From Solwaraspora sp. WMMD792 (lineage in GTDB: Bacteria > Actinomycetota > Actinomycetes > Mycobacteriales > Micromonosporaceae), in assembly GCF_029626105.1 (NCBI RefSeq), contig NZ_JARUBH010000009.1:2294001-2358000 (forward strand): DNA of 64,000 nt, read 5' to 3'. Of the stretch, positions 8,738-16,628 are shown piece after piece; the stretch's first letter is position 1, and every line of letters begins with the position of its first letter. The translations under genes were made by a program, and so were the position numbers. The notes below the pieces were generated by a model, which saw nothing but the letters and a program-made list of their open reading frames with translations, did not search any database and had not been told where the DNA came from.

Positions 8738-9813
8738 GACGTCACCTGCGCCGGGTCGAGGGCCTTGAGCCGGGGCATCACCTCGGCGGCGAACAGCCGC
8801 AGGTTGTGCTCGGCGGTCTGCGGCGACATGCCGGCGAACGAGAAGACCCCGTTGAACCCGTCGTTGCCGACCTTGGACCGGATGTCGACGATCCGCTCGT
8901 AGCACTGCTCCGGGGTGCCCCAGATCTGCAGCTCGATGAAGTTGTCGACGACCCGGTCGGAGCCGTGTTTCTGGATGGACCGGGCCAGCTTCTGGTAGTA
9001 CTCGTAGCCCATCGTGGTGTCGAAGTGCCGGCCGCCGAGTTCGTAGTGGTTGAGCACGTACTCGTAGTATCCGCCGATGTACTCCTGGGCCATGTCGCGG
9101 GCCTTGACCGGGTCCTCGTCGCAGCAGACCCAGCCGGTGACCAGCGGGGCCGGCGCGTCGACGCCCTTGAGTTCCTTGAAGGTGGCCCGGTAGGCGTCCA
9201 GGTCGTCGGCCACCTCCATCCAGTCCTTCTGCGGGTTGATCAGGATGCCGGCGCCGACGTCGGCCATGATCCGTACCGACTCCGGGGAGACGGCCGCGGC
9301 GTAGAGCCGGTCCCGGAAGCTGCGCGTCGGGCGGGGCCGCAGCTCACGCCGGGGAATGTTGTAGTACTTGCCCTCGTACTCCAGCACGCCGGTCTCGAGG
9401 GCCTGCATGATGATCTGCGCGGCCTCGACGAAGCGCTCCCGCGACTCGCCCATCGGCACCCGCATCCCGTCGAACTCGATGCGGCCCAGGCCACGTCCCA
9501 TGCCGAAGACGAACCGGCCGTTGGAGATGATGTCGAGCACGGCGACCTGTTCGGCCACCCGCACCGGGTCGTGCCAGGGCAGGATCACCGCGCCGGAACC
9601 GAGCTGCACCCGTTCGGTGCGCCCGGCCAGGTAGGTGAGGAACTGCAGGACGTCGGGGCACATGGTGTACGACGTGAAGTGGTGCTCCACGCCCCAGATG
9701 GCGTCGAACCCGAGCGGCTCGGCGAGGTCGGCGAGCCGCAGCTCGTTGTGGTAGATCTCCTCGTCGGTCGCGTTCTCGTGACCTTCGAAGATGCAGGTCA
9801 TCCCTACACGCAT
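8734..9813 (-). CDS. LLM class flavin-dependent oxidoreductase (paralogue 2)
   Basis: Luciferase-like monooxygenase, 359 residues. It carries LGFDAIWGVEHHF near residue 40, TERVQLGSGAVILPWHDPV and SNGRFVFGMGRGLG. It is clearly homologous to the gene product at 6774-7859 but much diverged, so this is not a recent tandem duplication. It lies 6 bp downstream of the flavin reductase gene, consistent with a two-component FMNH2-dependent system. The C-terminal stop overlaps the SMP-30 start. Substrate unknown. Confidence 0.9.
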   Translation of the reverse strand: MRVGMTCIFEGHENATDEEIYHNELRLADLAEPLGFDAIWGVEHHFTSYTMCPDVLQFLTYLAGRTERVQLGSGAVILPWHDPVRVAEQVAVLDIISNGRFVFGMGRGLGRIEFDGMRVPMGESRERFVEAAQIIMQALETGVLEYEGKYYNIPRRELRPRPTRSFRDRLYAAAVSPESVRIMADVGAGILINPQKDWMEVADDLDAYRATFKELKGVDAPAPLVTGWVCCDEDPVKARDMAQEYIGGYYEYVLNHYELGGRHFDTTMGYEYYQKLARSIQKHGSDRVVDNFIELQIWGTPEQCYERIVDIRSKVGNDGFNGVFSFAGMSPQTAEHNLRLFAAEVMPRLKALDPAQVTS

Positions 9814-9819
9814 CGGGCT

Positions 9820-10368
9820 TCAGCCTCCAGTGGACGGATCGGGGGCGGCGTCGGGCGCCGCGAGCTGCTGGTACCGGCCGTGGCAGAAGACCAGCGGTCG
9901 GCCCTGGGCACGGACGTCGAGGTTGCGCACCCGGCCCAGTACGAACAGGTGGTCGCCGGCCGGGTGGCAGCGCTCGAAGACGCAGTCGAACCAGGCGAGC
10001 GCGCCGTCGATCACCGGGGATCCGGTCTCGGCCGCCGGCCGCCAGTCGACGCCGTCGAACTTGCGACCACCGGATCGGGCGAAGCCGCGGCACAACTGCT
10101 CATGCTCCTCACCGAGCACGTTGACGCAGAACGTCCCGACCGGGACCATCAGCGGCCAGGTGCTCGAGGTGCGGGCCGGCAGGAAGCCCACCAGGGGCGG
10201 GTCGAGCGACGCGGAGACGAACGAGCCGACGGTCAGGCCGACCGGCCCCTGCCGGGTCATCGCGGTGACCACCGTCACGCCGGTGGGCACGTGGCCCATC
10301 ACGTGCCGGAAGCGCTCGGCGGTGAAGGGATTGATCCGGGCCGGGCGGATCGGGGTGTCGACCACCAT
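9820..10368 (-). CDS. flavin reductase family protein (monooxygenase reductase component)
   Basis: HpaC/DszD-like NAD(P)H:FMN reductase of 182 residues. It has the N-terminal MGHVPTGVTVVTA segment, SFVSASLDPPLVGFLPA for FMN binding and the C-terminal GDHLFVLGRV motif. It would supply reduced flavin by diffusion to the two luciferase-like monooxygenases downstream in the same operon. GAGGCGAGG lies before the ATG. It is the promoter-proximal gene of the minus-strand operon and diverges from the 2-oxoacid dehydrogenase genes. Confidence 0.92.
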   Translation of the reverse strand: MVVDTPIRPARINPFTAERFRHVMGHVPTGVTVVTAMTRQGPVGLTVGSFVSASLDPPLVGFLPARTSSTWPLMVPVGTFCVNVLGEEHEQLCRGFARSGGRKFDGVDWRPAAETGSPVIDGALAWFDCVFERCHPAGDHLFVLGRVRNLDVRAQGRPLVFCHGRYQQLAAPDAAPDPSTGG

Positions 10369-10446
10369 CTACCTCGCCTCCAACATCCTCGGGGTTCCCG
10401 GTCGGGCGGACTCGATGACATGCACGTCACCGCTGATGTTGACGGA

Positions 10447-10476
10447 AGGCTAGCATCGCACCGGACCATGCGTCAA
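10447..10476 (-). promoter_or_regulatory. candidate promoter of the flavin reductase/monooxygenase operon
   Basis: On the minus strand TTGACG (complement of 10471-10476) and TAGCCT (complement of 10447-10452) are 18 bp apart, close to the sigma-70/HrdB consensus. The predicted start would leave a leader of about 70 nt before the ATG at 10368. The palindrome at 10534-10553 lies upstream of this -35 box on the minus strand. Confidence 0.45.
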
Positions 10477-10533
10477 CGGCAGTGCTGACAATCCAATTCG
10501 ACCCCGGCGAGGCGTTCCGAACGGCGGCCAACT

Positions 10534-10553
10534 GTGTTAACACTAGTGTTTAC
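10534..10553. promoter_or_regulatory. overlapping palindromic operator in divergent promoter region
   Basis: Two perfect palindromes overlap here: GTGTTAACAC (10534-10543) and AACACTAGTGTT (10539-10550), giving three copies of GTGTT in alternating orientation, followed by TTAC. It lies between the divergent flavin reductase and E1-alpha genes and would cover a weak plus-strand -10 box (TAACAC). The form is typical of TetR-family operators; the TetR gene at 4473-5135 is the obvious candidate. Related half-elements occur at 1501-1510 and 21216-21228. Confidence 0.6.
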
Positions 10554-10628
10554 GCGGTGCCCGGTCCGTACCCGACCTGCGGCGACGCCGCGGTCCGCGA
10601 CCGCCGACCCAACCCAGAGGAGAGCGAG

Positions 10629-11672
10629 ATGGAGCTGGCAACGCAGCGGGCACCCGACCCGACGGGCATCCACCCCGACCTGGCGGACATCGATGCCGAC
10701 CTGGCGGTGGAGATGCTGCGCCGGATGCTGCGGGTGCGGCGGTTCGAGGAAGCCACCATCGACCTGTTCCACGCCGGCGAACTACCCGCCATGGTGCACC
10801 TGAGTATCGGCCAGGAAGCCGCGATCGTCGGCGCCTGCCTGGCCACCGGCATCGACGACTACATGACCGGCAACCACCGCTCGCACGGGCACCCGATCGC
10901 CAAGGGTGCCCGGCTGGACCGGCTGATGGCCGAACTGCTGGGCCGCGCCGACGGCGTCTGCAAAGGCAAGGGCGGCAGCATGCACCTGGCCGACTTCTCC
11001 GTCGGCAGCCTCGGCGAGTCCGGCATCGTCGGCTCCGCCATCCCGGTCGCCACCGGCGCCGGCCTCGCCGCCGACGTCCTCGGCGACGGGCGGATCTGCC
11101 TGTGCTTCTTCGGCGACGGCGCCGCCAACGAAGGCGTCTTCCACGAGTCGCTCAACCTGGCCGCCGTCTGGAAACTCCCGGTCGTCTACCTCTGTGAGAA
11201 CAACGGGTACGCGGTCAGCGTGCGCGCCGACGACCTCACCTCGGTACCGGACATCGCCACCCGGGCGCTCGCGTACGGCATCCCCGGGGTGGTGGTCGAC
11301 GGCCAGGACGTCACCGCCACCTACCGGGCGGTCGCCGCCGCCGTCGCCCGGGCCCGCGCCGGCGACGGACCCAGCATCGTGGAGACCAAGACCTACCGGT
11401 TCCACGAACACGCGTACGGGCTGAAGCTGCGCGAGGCGTACCGCGACGACGCCGAGGTCGGCACGTGGAGCGCCGACCGCGACCCGATCAGTTTGTTCAC
11501 CGCCCGGCTGCTCGCCGACGGGCGGACCGACCCGGCCCGGATCGACGCGGTGCGCGCCGAGGTCGACGCCGAGATCACCGAAGCGGTCGAGTTCGCCCGG
11601 CGCAGCCCCTACCCGGAGCCGGCCGAGGCGTACCGGGACCTGTACCACGAGCCGGAAGGAGCGGGCGCGTGA
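10629..11672 (+). CDS. thiamine pyrophosphate-dependent dehydrogenase E1 component, alpha subunit
   Basis: Alpha subunit (347 residues) of a pyruvate, acetoin or branched-chain 2-oxoacid dehydrogenase. MVHLSIGQEAAIVG and the GNHRSHGHPIAKG loop are followed by the TPP/Mg motif starting GDGAANEG near residue 162 and ending in ENN near 190. The ATG is preceded by AGAGGAG. It overlaps the beta-subunit gene by GTGA. In this short form it resembles acetoin dehydrogenase AcoA as much as pyruvate dehydrogenase PdhA, so the substrate is left open. It heads the plus-strand operon opposite the monooxygenase operon. Confidence 0.9.
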   Translation: MELATQRAPDPTGIHPDLADIDADLAVEMLRRMLRVRRFEEATIDLFHAGELPAMVHLSIGQEAAIVGACLATGIDDYMTGNHRSHGHPIAKGARLDRLMAELLGRADGVCKGKGGSMHLADFSVGSLGESGIVGSAIPVATGAGLAADVLGDGRICLCFFGDGAANEGVFHESLNLAAVWKLPVVYLCENNGYAVSVRADDLTSVPDIATRALAYGIPGVVVDGQDVTATYRAVAAAVARARAGDGPSIVETKTYRFHEHAYGLKLREAYRDDAEVGTWSADRDPISLFTARLLADGRTDPARIDAVRAEVDAEITEAVEFARRSPYPEPAEAYRDLYHEPEGAGA

Positions 11673-12691
11673 GCGCGGGCACCGCGTCGGCACCGACCCG
11701 ACGCCGCAATGCCGAACTGGGCTTCCTGCAGGCCATCCAGCAGGCCCAGCAGGAGGAGATGGCCCGCGACGAACGGGTCATCCTGATAGGCCAGGACCTG
11801 CGGGCCAACGTCTTCGGCGCGGCCGCCGGCTTCCTCGCCGAGTTCGGCCCGGCCCGGGTACGCGACCTGCCGCTGTCCGAGGCGGCCAGCGTCGGGATGG
11901 CCGCCGGCGCCGCGATGGCCGGCCTACGGCCGATCGTCGATCTGACCGTGGCCAGCTTCATGTTCGGCGCGATGGACCAGTTCATCAGCCAGGTGGCCAA
12001 GAGCCGCTACATGTTCGGCGGGCAGGCCCGGCTCCCGGTGGTGTACCGGCAGGCACTGTATTACCACGGCGGCACCGCCGCACACCACGCTGACCGCCCC
12101 TACCCGATGTTCATGAACGTGCCCGGTCTGAAGATCATCGTGCCGAGCAACGGACCGGACCTCAAAGGCCTGCTCAAGACGGCGATCCGGGACGACAACC
12201 CGGTGCTGTGCTTCGAGGACGCCAACCTGTGGGGCCGCCGCGGCCGGGGGCCGGCACCGGCCGACGACGAACATCTGGTCCCGTTCGGCGTCGCCGCGGT
12301 CCCCCGGGCCGGCACCGACGTGACCGTGATCGGCATCGGCGGCGGGGTGAAACTCGCTCTGGAGGCTGCCGACCAGCTCGCCGCCGACGGCATCTCCGTC
12401 GAGGTCGTCGACCCGCGCACCCTGGTTCCGATGGACTGGTCGACGATCGTCGCCTCGGTGGCCAGAACCGGCCGCGCCGTCGTCGTCGACCCGGCCAACC
12501 GCACCTGCAGCGCCGCCAGCGAGATCGCCGCCCACCTGGTCGAGGAGGCGTTCGACGTGCTGCGCGCACCGGTGCGGCGGGTCACCACCGACGACATCCA
12601 CGTGCCGTTCAGCCCGGCGCTGGAGAAGCAGATCTACCCGTCGACAGACAAGATCGTCGCGGCGGTACGCCGCACGCTCGGAGAGAGGTGA
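11669..12691 (+). CDS. 2-oxoacid dehydrogenase E1 component, beta subunit
   Basis: Transketolase-like beta subunit of 340 residues that pairs with the preceding alpha subunit. It has QAQQEEMARDERVILIGQD, the PLSEAASVGMAAGAAMAGLRP segment that contains the conserved TPP-contacting Glu, and the C-terminal domain motif VVDPRTLVPMDW. The GTG start is embedded in the alpha-subunit stop codon, giving equimolar translation. Together they would decarboxylate a 2-oxoacid or cleave acetoin and pass the acyl group to a lipoyl carrier, here the separate protein encoded next. Confidence 0.92.
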   Translation: MSAGTASAPTRRRNAELGFLQAIQQAQQEEMARDERVILIGQDLRANVFGAAAGFLAEFGPARVRDLPLSEAASVGMAAGAAMAGLRPIVDLTVASFMFGAMDQFISQVAKSRYMFGGQARLPVVYRQALYYHGGTAAHHADRPYPMFMNVPGLKIIVPSNGPDLKGLLKTAIRDDNPVLCFEDANLWGRRGRGPAPADDEHLVPFGVAAVPRAGTDVTVIGIGGGVKLALEAADQLAADGISVEVVDPRTLVPMDWSTIVASVARTGRAVVVDPANRTCSAASEIAAHLVEEAFDVLRAPVRRVTTDDIHVPFSPALEKQIYPSTDKIVAAVRRTLGER

Positions 12692-12693
12692 AC

Positions 12694-12936
12694 ATGGAGA
12701 CCGAGGTGCGTCTGCCGCAGTTCGGCATGGGCATGTCCGAGGCCGAGGTGATGCAGTGGTACGCCGCCGACGGCGACCGGGTCGAGGAGGGCACCGACCT
12801 GGTCGAGGTGGAGGCGGAGAAGGCCCGCGAGGTGCTCGCCGCACCGGCCAGCGGCACACTGCGGATCGCCGCCCAGCCCGGCGACGTCGTCGAGGTCCGT
12901 ACCGTCCTCGGCGTCATCGTCGGCGACACGCCGTGA
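12694..12936 (+). CDS. stand-alone lipoyl carrier domain protein
   Basis: An 80-residue protein consisting only of a biotinyl/lipoyl beta-barrel: MPxFGMGMSEA-like start, then GDRVEEGTDLVEVEAEKA. The modified lysine would be Lys43 in EAEKA (compare ETDKA of E2 lipoyl domains), and GTLRIAAQPGDVVEV closes the fold. It has neither the E3/E1-binding domain nor the catalytic domain; the catalytic domain is encoded by the next gene, whose start overlaps this stop by GTGA. The ATG at 12694 is chosen for its GAGAGG site; a GTG at 12688 is possible. Such a free lipoyl domain resembles GcvH in design. Confidence 0.88.
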   Translation: METEVRLPQFGMGMSEAEVMQWYAADGDRVEEGTDLVEVEAEKAREVLAAPASGTLRIAAQPGDVVEVRTVLGVIVGDTP

Positions 12937-13709
12937 CCAGCCCACCCGGCCGGACCGGCAGCGGGAGCGAAACCAACACCGCAGCCGGGACCGGGACGAC
13001 GGTAGCCGCGCCCGCCGACCCCCGCGGGCCCGGCGAACTGGTCCGCCCGGACGGGCTGCGCCGCCGGATCGCCGCCCACATGGTCAGGTCCCTGGCGACC
13101 AGCCCGCACGCGGCGATGGCCGTCGAGGTCCGCTTCGACGCCGTCGAAGCCGACCGGGCCACCCGCGGCGACCGACCACCAGGGGTGCTCGCCTACCTGG
13201 CCCGGGCCACCGCGCAGGCGTTGACCGAGTTCCCGATGGCGAACGCCAGCTGGGAGGAGGCCGGAATCCGGGTCTTCGAGCAGGTCAACCTCGGCATCGC
13301 GGTCGACCTGCGACACGAAGGCCTGGTCGTGCCGGTCGTACACCGCGCCAACGAACTCGACCTGACCGCCCTGCACGACCGGATCACCGACGTCACCGCC
13401 CGCGCCCACCAGCGCCGGCTCGGCGTCACCGACATGACCGGCGGCACCTTCACCCTCTCCAGCCTGGGCCGGTCCGGCACCCTGTTCACCGTCCCCGTGA
13501 TCAACCAGCCGCAGGCCGCCATCCTGTCCTTCGACAGCGTCGCCGACCGGCCGGTCGTCGTCCGCGACGGCGGCCGGCCCCGCCTGGACGTCGGCCGGGT
13601 CGCCGTGCTGACCGCCTCGTTCGACCACCGGGTCTTCGACGGCGCGTACTGCGCCGCCTTCCTCGGCCGGGTCCGGCACCTGGTCGAATCGACCGCCGAC
13701 CAGCGGTAG
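12933..13709 (+). CDS. 2-oxoacid dehydrogenase acyltransferase (E2), catalytic domain only
   Basis: 258-residue dihydrolipoamide acyltransferase core. After about 35 residues of Gly/Thr/Ala-rich linker comes RPDGLRRRIAAHMVRSLATSPHA, the start of the catalytic fold, then LGIAVDLRHEGLVVPVV and GTFTLSSLG. The active-site motif FDHRVFDG (His232, Asp236) is intact, so it should be active. The lipoyl domain and the peripheral-subunit-binding domain normally found at the N-terminus of E2 are absent; the lipoyl function is supplied by the 80-residue upstream protein. No E3 gene follows, so a shared dihydrolipoamide dehydrogenase is presumed. Confidence 0.9.
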   Translation: MTSPPGRTGSGSETNTAAGTGTTVAAPADPRGPGELVRPDGLRRRIAAHMVRSLATSPHAAMAVEVRFDAVEADRATRGDRPPGVLAYLARATAQALTEFPMANASWEEAGIRVFEQVNLGIAVDLRHEGLVVPVVHRANELDLTALHDRITDVTARAHQRRLGVTDMTGGTFTLSSLGRSGTLFTVPVINQPQAAILSFDSVADRPVVVRDGGRPRLDVGRVAVLTASFDHRVFDGAYCAAFLGRVRHLVESTADQR

Positions 13710-13767
13710 TCGTCACCACCAGGGGATACGCCGGGCGGGACGGTTCCGCGCCGGCCCGCCCGGCGGT

Positions 13768-13784
13768 AGGTTCGGACCGAACCT
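13768..13784. promoter_or_regulatory. 17-bp palindromic operator upstream of mscR
   Basis: AGGTTCGG-A-CCGAACCT is a perfect 8-bp inverted repeat around one central base, ending 30 bp before the mscR start and just upstream of its AGGAGGG ribosome site. The position suggests separate regulation of the formaldehyde-detoxification pair within the otherwise co-directional gene set, perhaps by a formaldehyde- or electrophile-responsive repressor not encoded here. A transcript hairpin is an alternative, but a one-base loop makes DNA binding more likely. Confidence 0.6.
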
Positions 13785-13814
13785 GTGTGACGACGACGTT
13801 CCAGGAGGGTTCCG

Positions 13815-14900
13815 ATGAGCCAACACGTCCGGGGTGTGATCTCCCGGAACACCGGTACGCCGGTCGAGGTCGCCACGATCGTCGTACCGGACCCCGGCCC
13901 GGGCGAGGCGGTGGTGCGGGTGCAGGCCTGCGGTGTCTGCCACACCGACCTGCACTACCGCGACGGCGGCATCAGCGACGACTACCCGTTCCTGCTCGGC
14001 CACGAGGCGGCCGGCATCGTCGAACAGGTCGGTGACGGGGTGACCGACGTCGCCCCCGGCGACTTCGTGGTGCTGAACTGGCGGGCCGTCTGCGGCACCT
14101 GCCGGGCCTGCGTCCGGGGCCGCCCTTGGTACTGCTTCGCCACCCACAACGCCACCCGGAAGATGACACTGACCGACGGCACCGTGCTCTCCCCCGCGCT
14201 GGGCATCGGCGCCTTCGCCGAGAAGACCCTGGTGCACGCCGGCCAGTGCACCAAGGTGGACCCGGCGGCCCGGCCGGCCGCCGTCGGCCTGCTCGGCTGC
14301 GGAGTGATGGCCGGGCTGGGCGCCGCGATCAACACCGGCGGCGTCGGCCGCGGCGACTCCGTCGCGGTCATCGGCTGCGGCGGCGTCGGCGACGGCGCGA
14401 TCGCCGGGGCCGCCCTGGCCGGTGCGACGACCATCATCGCCGTCGACACCGACCCCCGGAAACTCGACTGGGCACGCGGCTTCGGCGCCACCCACACCGT
14501 CGACGCCCGGCAGACCGACGTGGTCGAACGGATCCAGGAGCTCACCGGCGGGTTCGGCGCCGACGTCGTCATCGACGCGGTCGGCCGCCCGGAAACCTGG
14601 AAACAGGCGTTCTACGCCCGGGACCTGGCCGGCACCATCGTCCTGGTCGGCGTACCGACCCCGCAGATGCGCGTCGAACTGCCGCTGCTGGACGTGTTCG
14701 GTCGCGGCGGCGCGCTCAAATCCAGCTGGTACGGCGACTGCCTGCCGTCGCGCGACTTCCCGATGCTGACCGAACTGTACCGGCAGGGCCGCCTCGACCT
14801 CGACGCCTTCGTCACCGAGGAGATCCCGCTCGACCAGGTCGAGCAGGCCTTCGACAAGATGCACCACGGCGACGTGCTCCGCTCGGTGGTGGTGTTCTGA
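13815..14900 (+). CDS. mscR: S-(hydroxymethyl)mycothiol dehydrogenase (mycothiol-dependent formaldehyde dehydrogenase)
   Basis: Zinc-dependent medium-chain alcohol dehydrogenase of 361 residues that oxidises the formaldehyde-mycothiol adduct (also reduces S-nitrosomycothiol) with NAD. Catalytic zinc ligands lie in [12 protein letters not shown] (Cys42) and LGHEAAG (His63/Glu64); the structural zinc cysteines are 93, 96, 99 and 107. The NWRAVCG and [12 protein letters not shown] segments are characteristic of the actinobacterial MscR/AdhE2 group. A strong AGGAGGG site precedes the ATG. It is coupled by ATGA to the metallo-beta-lactamase gene, the same arrangement as Rv2259-Rv2260 of M. tuberculosis. 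Its presence here suggests the cluster pathway releases formaldehyde. Confidence 0.95.
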   Translation: MSQHVRGVISRNTGTPVEVATIVVPDPGPGEAVVRVQACGVCHTDLHYRDGGISDDYPFLLGHEAAGIVEQVGDGVTDVAPGDFVVLNWRAVCGTCRACVRGRPWYCFATHNATRKMTLTDGTVLSPALGIGAFAEKTLVHAGQCTKVDPAARPAAVGLLGCGVMAGLGAAINTGGVGRGDSVAVIGCGGVGDGAIAGAALAGATTIIAVDTDPRKLDWARGFGATHTVDARQTDVVERIQELTGGFGADVVIDAVGRPETWKQAFYARDLAGTIVLVGVPTPQMRVELPLLDVFGRGGALKSSWYGDCLPSRDFPMLTELYRQGRLDLDAFVTEEIPLDQVEQAFDKMHHGDVLRSVVVF

Positions 14901-15529
14901 TGACCACCCGGATCGACCACACCGTCACGTCCGGGACGTTCTCCCTGGACGGGCAGACCTTCGATGTCGACAACAACGTCTGGGTGGTCGGCGACGACAC
15001 CGAATGCGTGGTAATCGACGCCCCGCACGACGTCGAGGCGATCCGCGCCGTCGTCGGCGCGCGTACCGTCCGGGCGATCGTCGCCACCCACGCCCACGAC
15101 GACCACGTACGGGTCGCGGCGCGCCTGGCCGACGAGACCGGCGCACCGGTGCTGCTGCATCCGGCCGACCGGGTGCTCTGGGACCAGGTCCACCCGCACC
15201 GGCCCCCGGACGCCGCGCTGGCCGACGAGCAGCAGCTCACCGTCGGCGGCACCACGCTGCGGGTCCTGCACACCCCCGGGCACAGCCCTGGTGCCTGCTG
15301 CCTGTCCGCGCCCGAGCTGGGCGTGGTGTTCACCGGCGACACGCTGTTCGCCGGCGGCCCGGGAGCCACCGGCCGCTCCTACAGCGACTTCGGCACGATC
15401 GTCGCGTCCATCCGCGACCGGCTGTTCACCCTGCCGGACGACACGATCGTGCACACCGGACACGGCGACAGCACCACGATCGGCACCGAACGGCCGCACC
15501 TCGACGAGTGGATCGCCCGCGGCCACTGA
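14900..15529 (+). CDS. MBL fold metallo-hydrolase partner of MscR
   Basis: 209-residue metallo-beta-lactamase-fold protein with THAHDDH (His64, His66, Asp68, His69), HTPGHSPG, FTGDTLF and HTGHGDSTT, the full set of binuclear metal ligands of glyoxalase-II-like hydrolases. Its ATG overlaps the mscR stop codon. The same neighbour is found next to mscR in mycobacteria. I infer that it hydrolyses S-formylmycothiol, the MscR product, to formate and mycothiol; that role is not proven from sequence. Confidence 0.9.
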   Translation: MTTRIDHTVTSGTFSLDGQTFDVDNNVWVVGDDTECVVIDAPHDVEAIRAVVGARTVRAIVATHAHDDHVRVAARLADETGAPVLLHPADRVLWDQVHPHRPPDAALADEQQLTVGGTTLRVLHTPGHSPGACCLSAPELGVVFTGDTLFAGGPGATGRSYSDFGTIVASIRDRLFTLPDDTIVHTGHGDSTTIGTERPHLDEWIARGH

Positions 15530-15548
15530 CCGGCGCTTCGCGACCGGT

Positions 15549-15577
15549 CCGGTCCGCCGGCTCCGTCGGCGGACCGG
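15549..15577. terminator. bidirectional hairpin terminator between convergent operons
   Basis: Perfect 11-bp inverted repeat CCGGTCCGCCG / CGGCGGACCGG with a 7-base loop, placed exactly between the convergent MBL gene (ends 15529) and the oligopeptide ABC ATPase gene (ends 15585). No T-tract follows on either strand, as is usual for GC-rich actinobacterial terminators. Confidence 0.75.
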
Positions 15578-15584
15578 TGCCGCC

Positions 15585-16628
15585 TCACCCGGCCGCCGTC
15601 GCGGGTCCGACGCCGGCCGCCAGCGACGCCGGCAGCGGCCGGCCGCCGAGCGCCGGACCGTCGGTCTGCAGGTGACACGAGACGTGACCGCCGTCGTCCA
15701 CCGGCACCGCCGCCGGCATCTCGACCCGGCAGCGGTCCAGCACCAGCGGGCAGCGGGTATGGAACGGGCAGCCGGACGGCGGGGCGACCGGGCTGGGCAG
15801 CTCACCTACCGGCGACGCGGCCCGCACGCCGCGCTGGCGGCGCCGGGCCGCGCCCGGCACGGCGGCGAGCAACGCCCGGGTGTACGGGTGGGCCGGTGCG
15901 GCGAACACCCGGGCGGTCGGCCCGGTCTCCACCACCCGACCCAGGTACATGACCGCCACCCGGGCCGCGACATGCCGCACGGCGAGCAGGTTGTGGCTGA
16001 TGAACAGCAGGGCCACCCCCCGTTCCCGCTGCAACGTCCGCAACAGCATGAGGATCTGGTTCTGAGTCGACACGTCCAGCGCGCTGGTCGCCTCGTCGGC
16101 GACGATCAGCCGGGGGTCGAGGATCATCGCCCGGGCCAGCGCGAGCCGCTGCCGCTGCCCGCCGGAGAACTCGTGCGGGTAGCGGTACAGGTGCCGCTCG
16201 TCCAACCCGACCTGACGCAGCGCCGCAGCCACCCGGGCGGCTCGCTCGGCGTGCCCGTCGCCGGTGTGCACCCGCAGTGGTTCGGCGAGGCTGTCCAGCA
16301 CACTCATCGACGGATCGAGCGACGAGTACGGGTCCTGGAAGACCATCTGGAACCGGGGCCGCAGCGGGCGCAGCTGACGGCTGGACATCGCCCCGATGTC
16401 GCGGCCCTCGAACAGCACCTGACCCCGGGTGGGGCGGATCAGCCGGACTGCGGTACGGCCGAGGGTGGACTTGCCGCAGCCGGACTCGCCGACCAGTCCC
16501 ACCGTCTCGCCCGGCGCCACGGTCAGGTCCACGCCGCGTACCGCCTGCACCGGCGCGGCCCGGCGGCCGAGCAGCGACCGGCCCGGGAACGTGACGTGCA
16601 GGTCGGAAAGGCGCAGCAGGTCACTCAT
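15585..16628 (-). CDS. oligopeptide/dipeptide-type ABC transporter ATP-binding protein (OppF-like)
   Basis: ATPase of 347 residues. Walker A GESGCGKST, Q-loop FQDPYSSLDP, signature SGGQRQRLALARA, Walker B LIVADEATSALD and H-loop SHN are all intact. The C-terminal oligo_HPY extension includes CPFHTRCP and further cysteines, which in this family can ligate an iron-sulfur cluster. It overlaps the OppD-like gene by 8 bases and is the last gene of the five-gene importer operon. Confidence 0.92.
   Translation of the reverse strand: MSDLLRLSDLHVTFPGRSLLGRRAAPVQAVRGVDLTVAPGETVGLVGESGCGKSTLGRTAVRLIRPTRGQVLFEGRDIGAMSSRQLRPLRPRFQMVFQDPYSSLDPSMSVLDSLAEPLRVHTGDGHAERAARVAAALRQVGLDERHLYRYPHEFSGGQRQRLALARAMILDPRLIVADEATSALDVSTQNQILMLLRTLQRERGVALLFISHNLLAVRHVAARVAVMYLGRVVETGPTARVFAAPAHPYTRALLAAVPGAARRRQRGVRAASPVGELPSPVAPPSGCPFHTRCPLVLDRCRVEMPAAVPVDDGGHVSCHLQTDGPALGGRPLPASLAAGVGPATAAG

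Noticed and set aside
8722-10488. 588-codon plus-strand open frame
   Set aside because: Antisense shadow of two monooxygenase and reductase genes that have clear family motifs.
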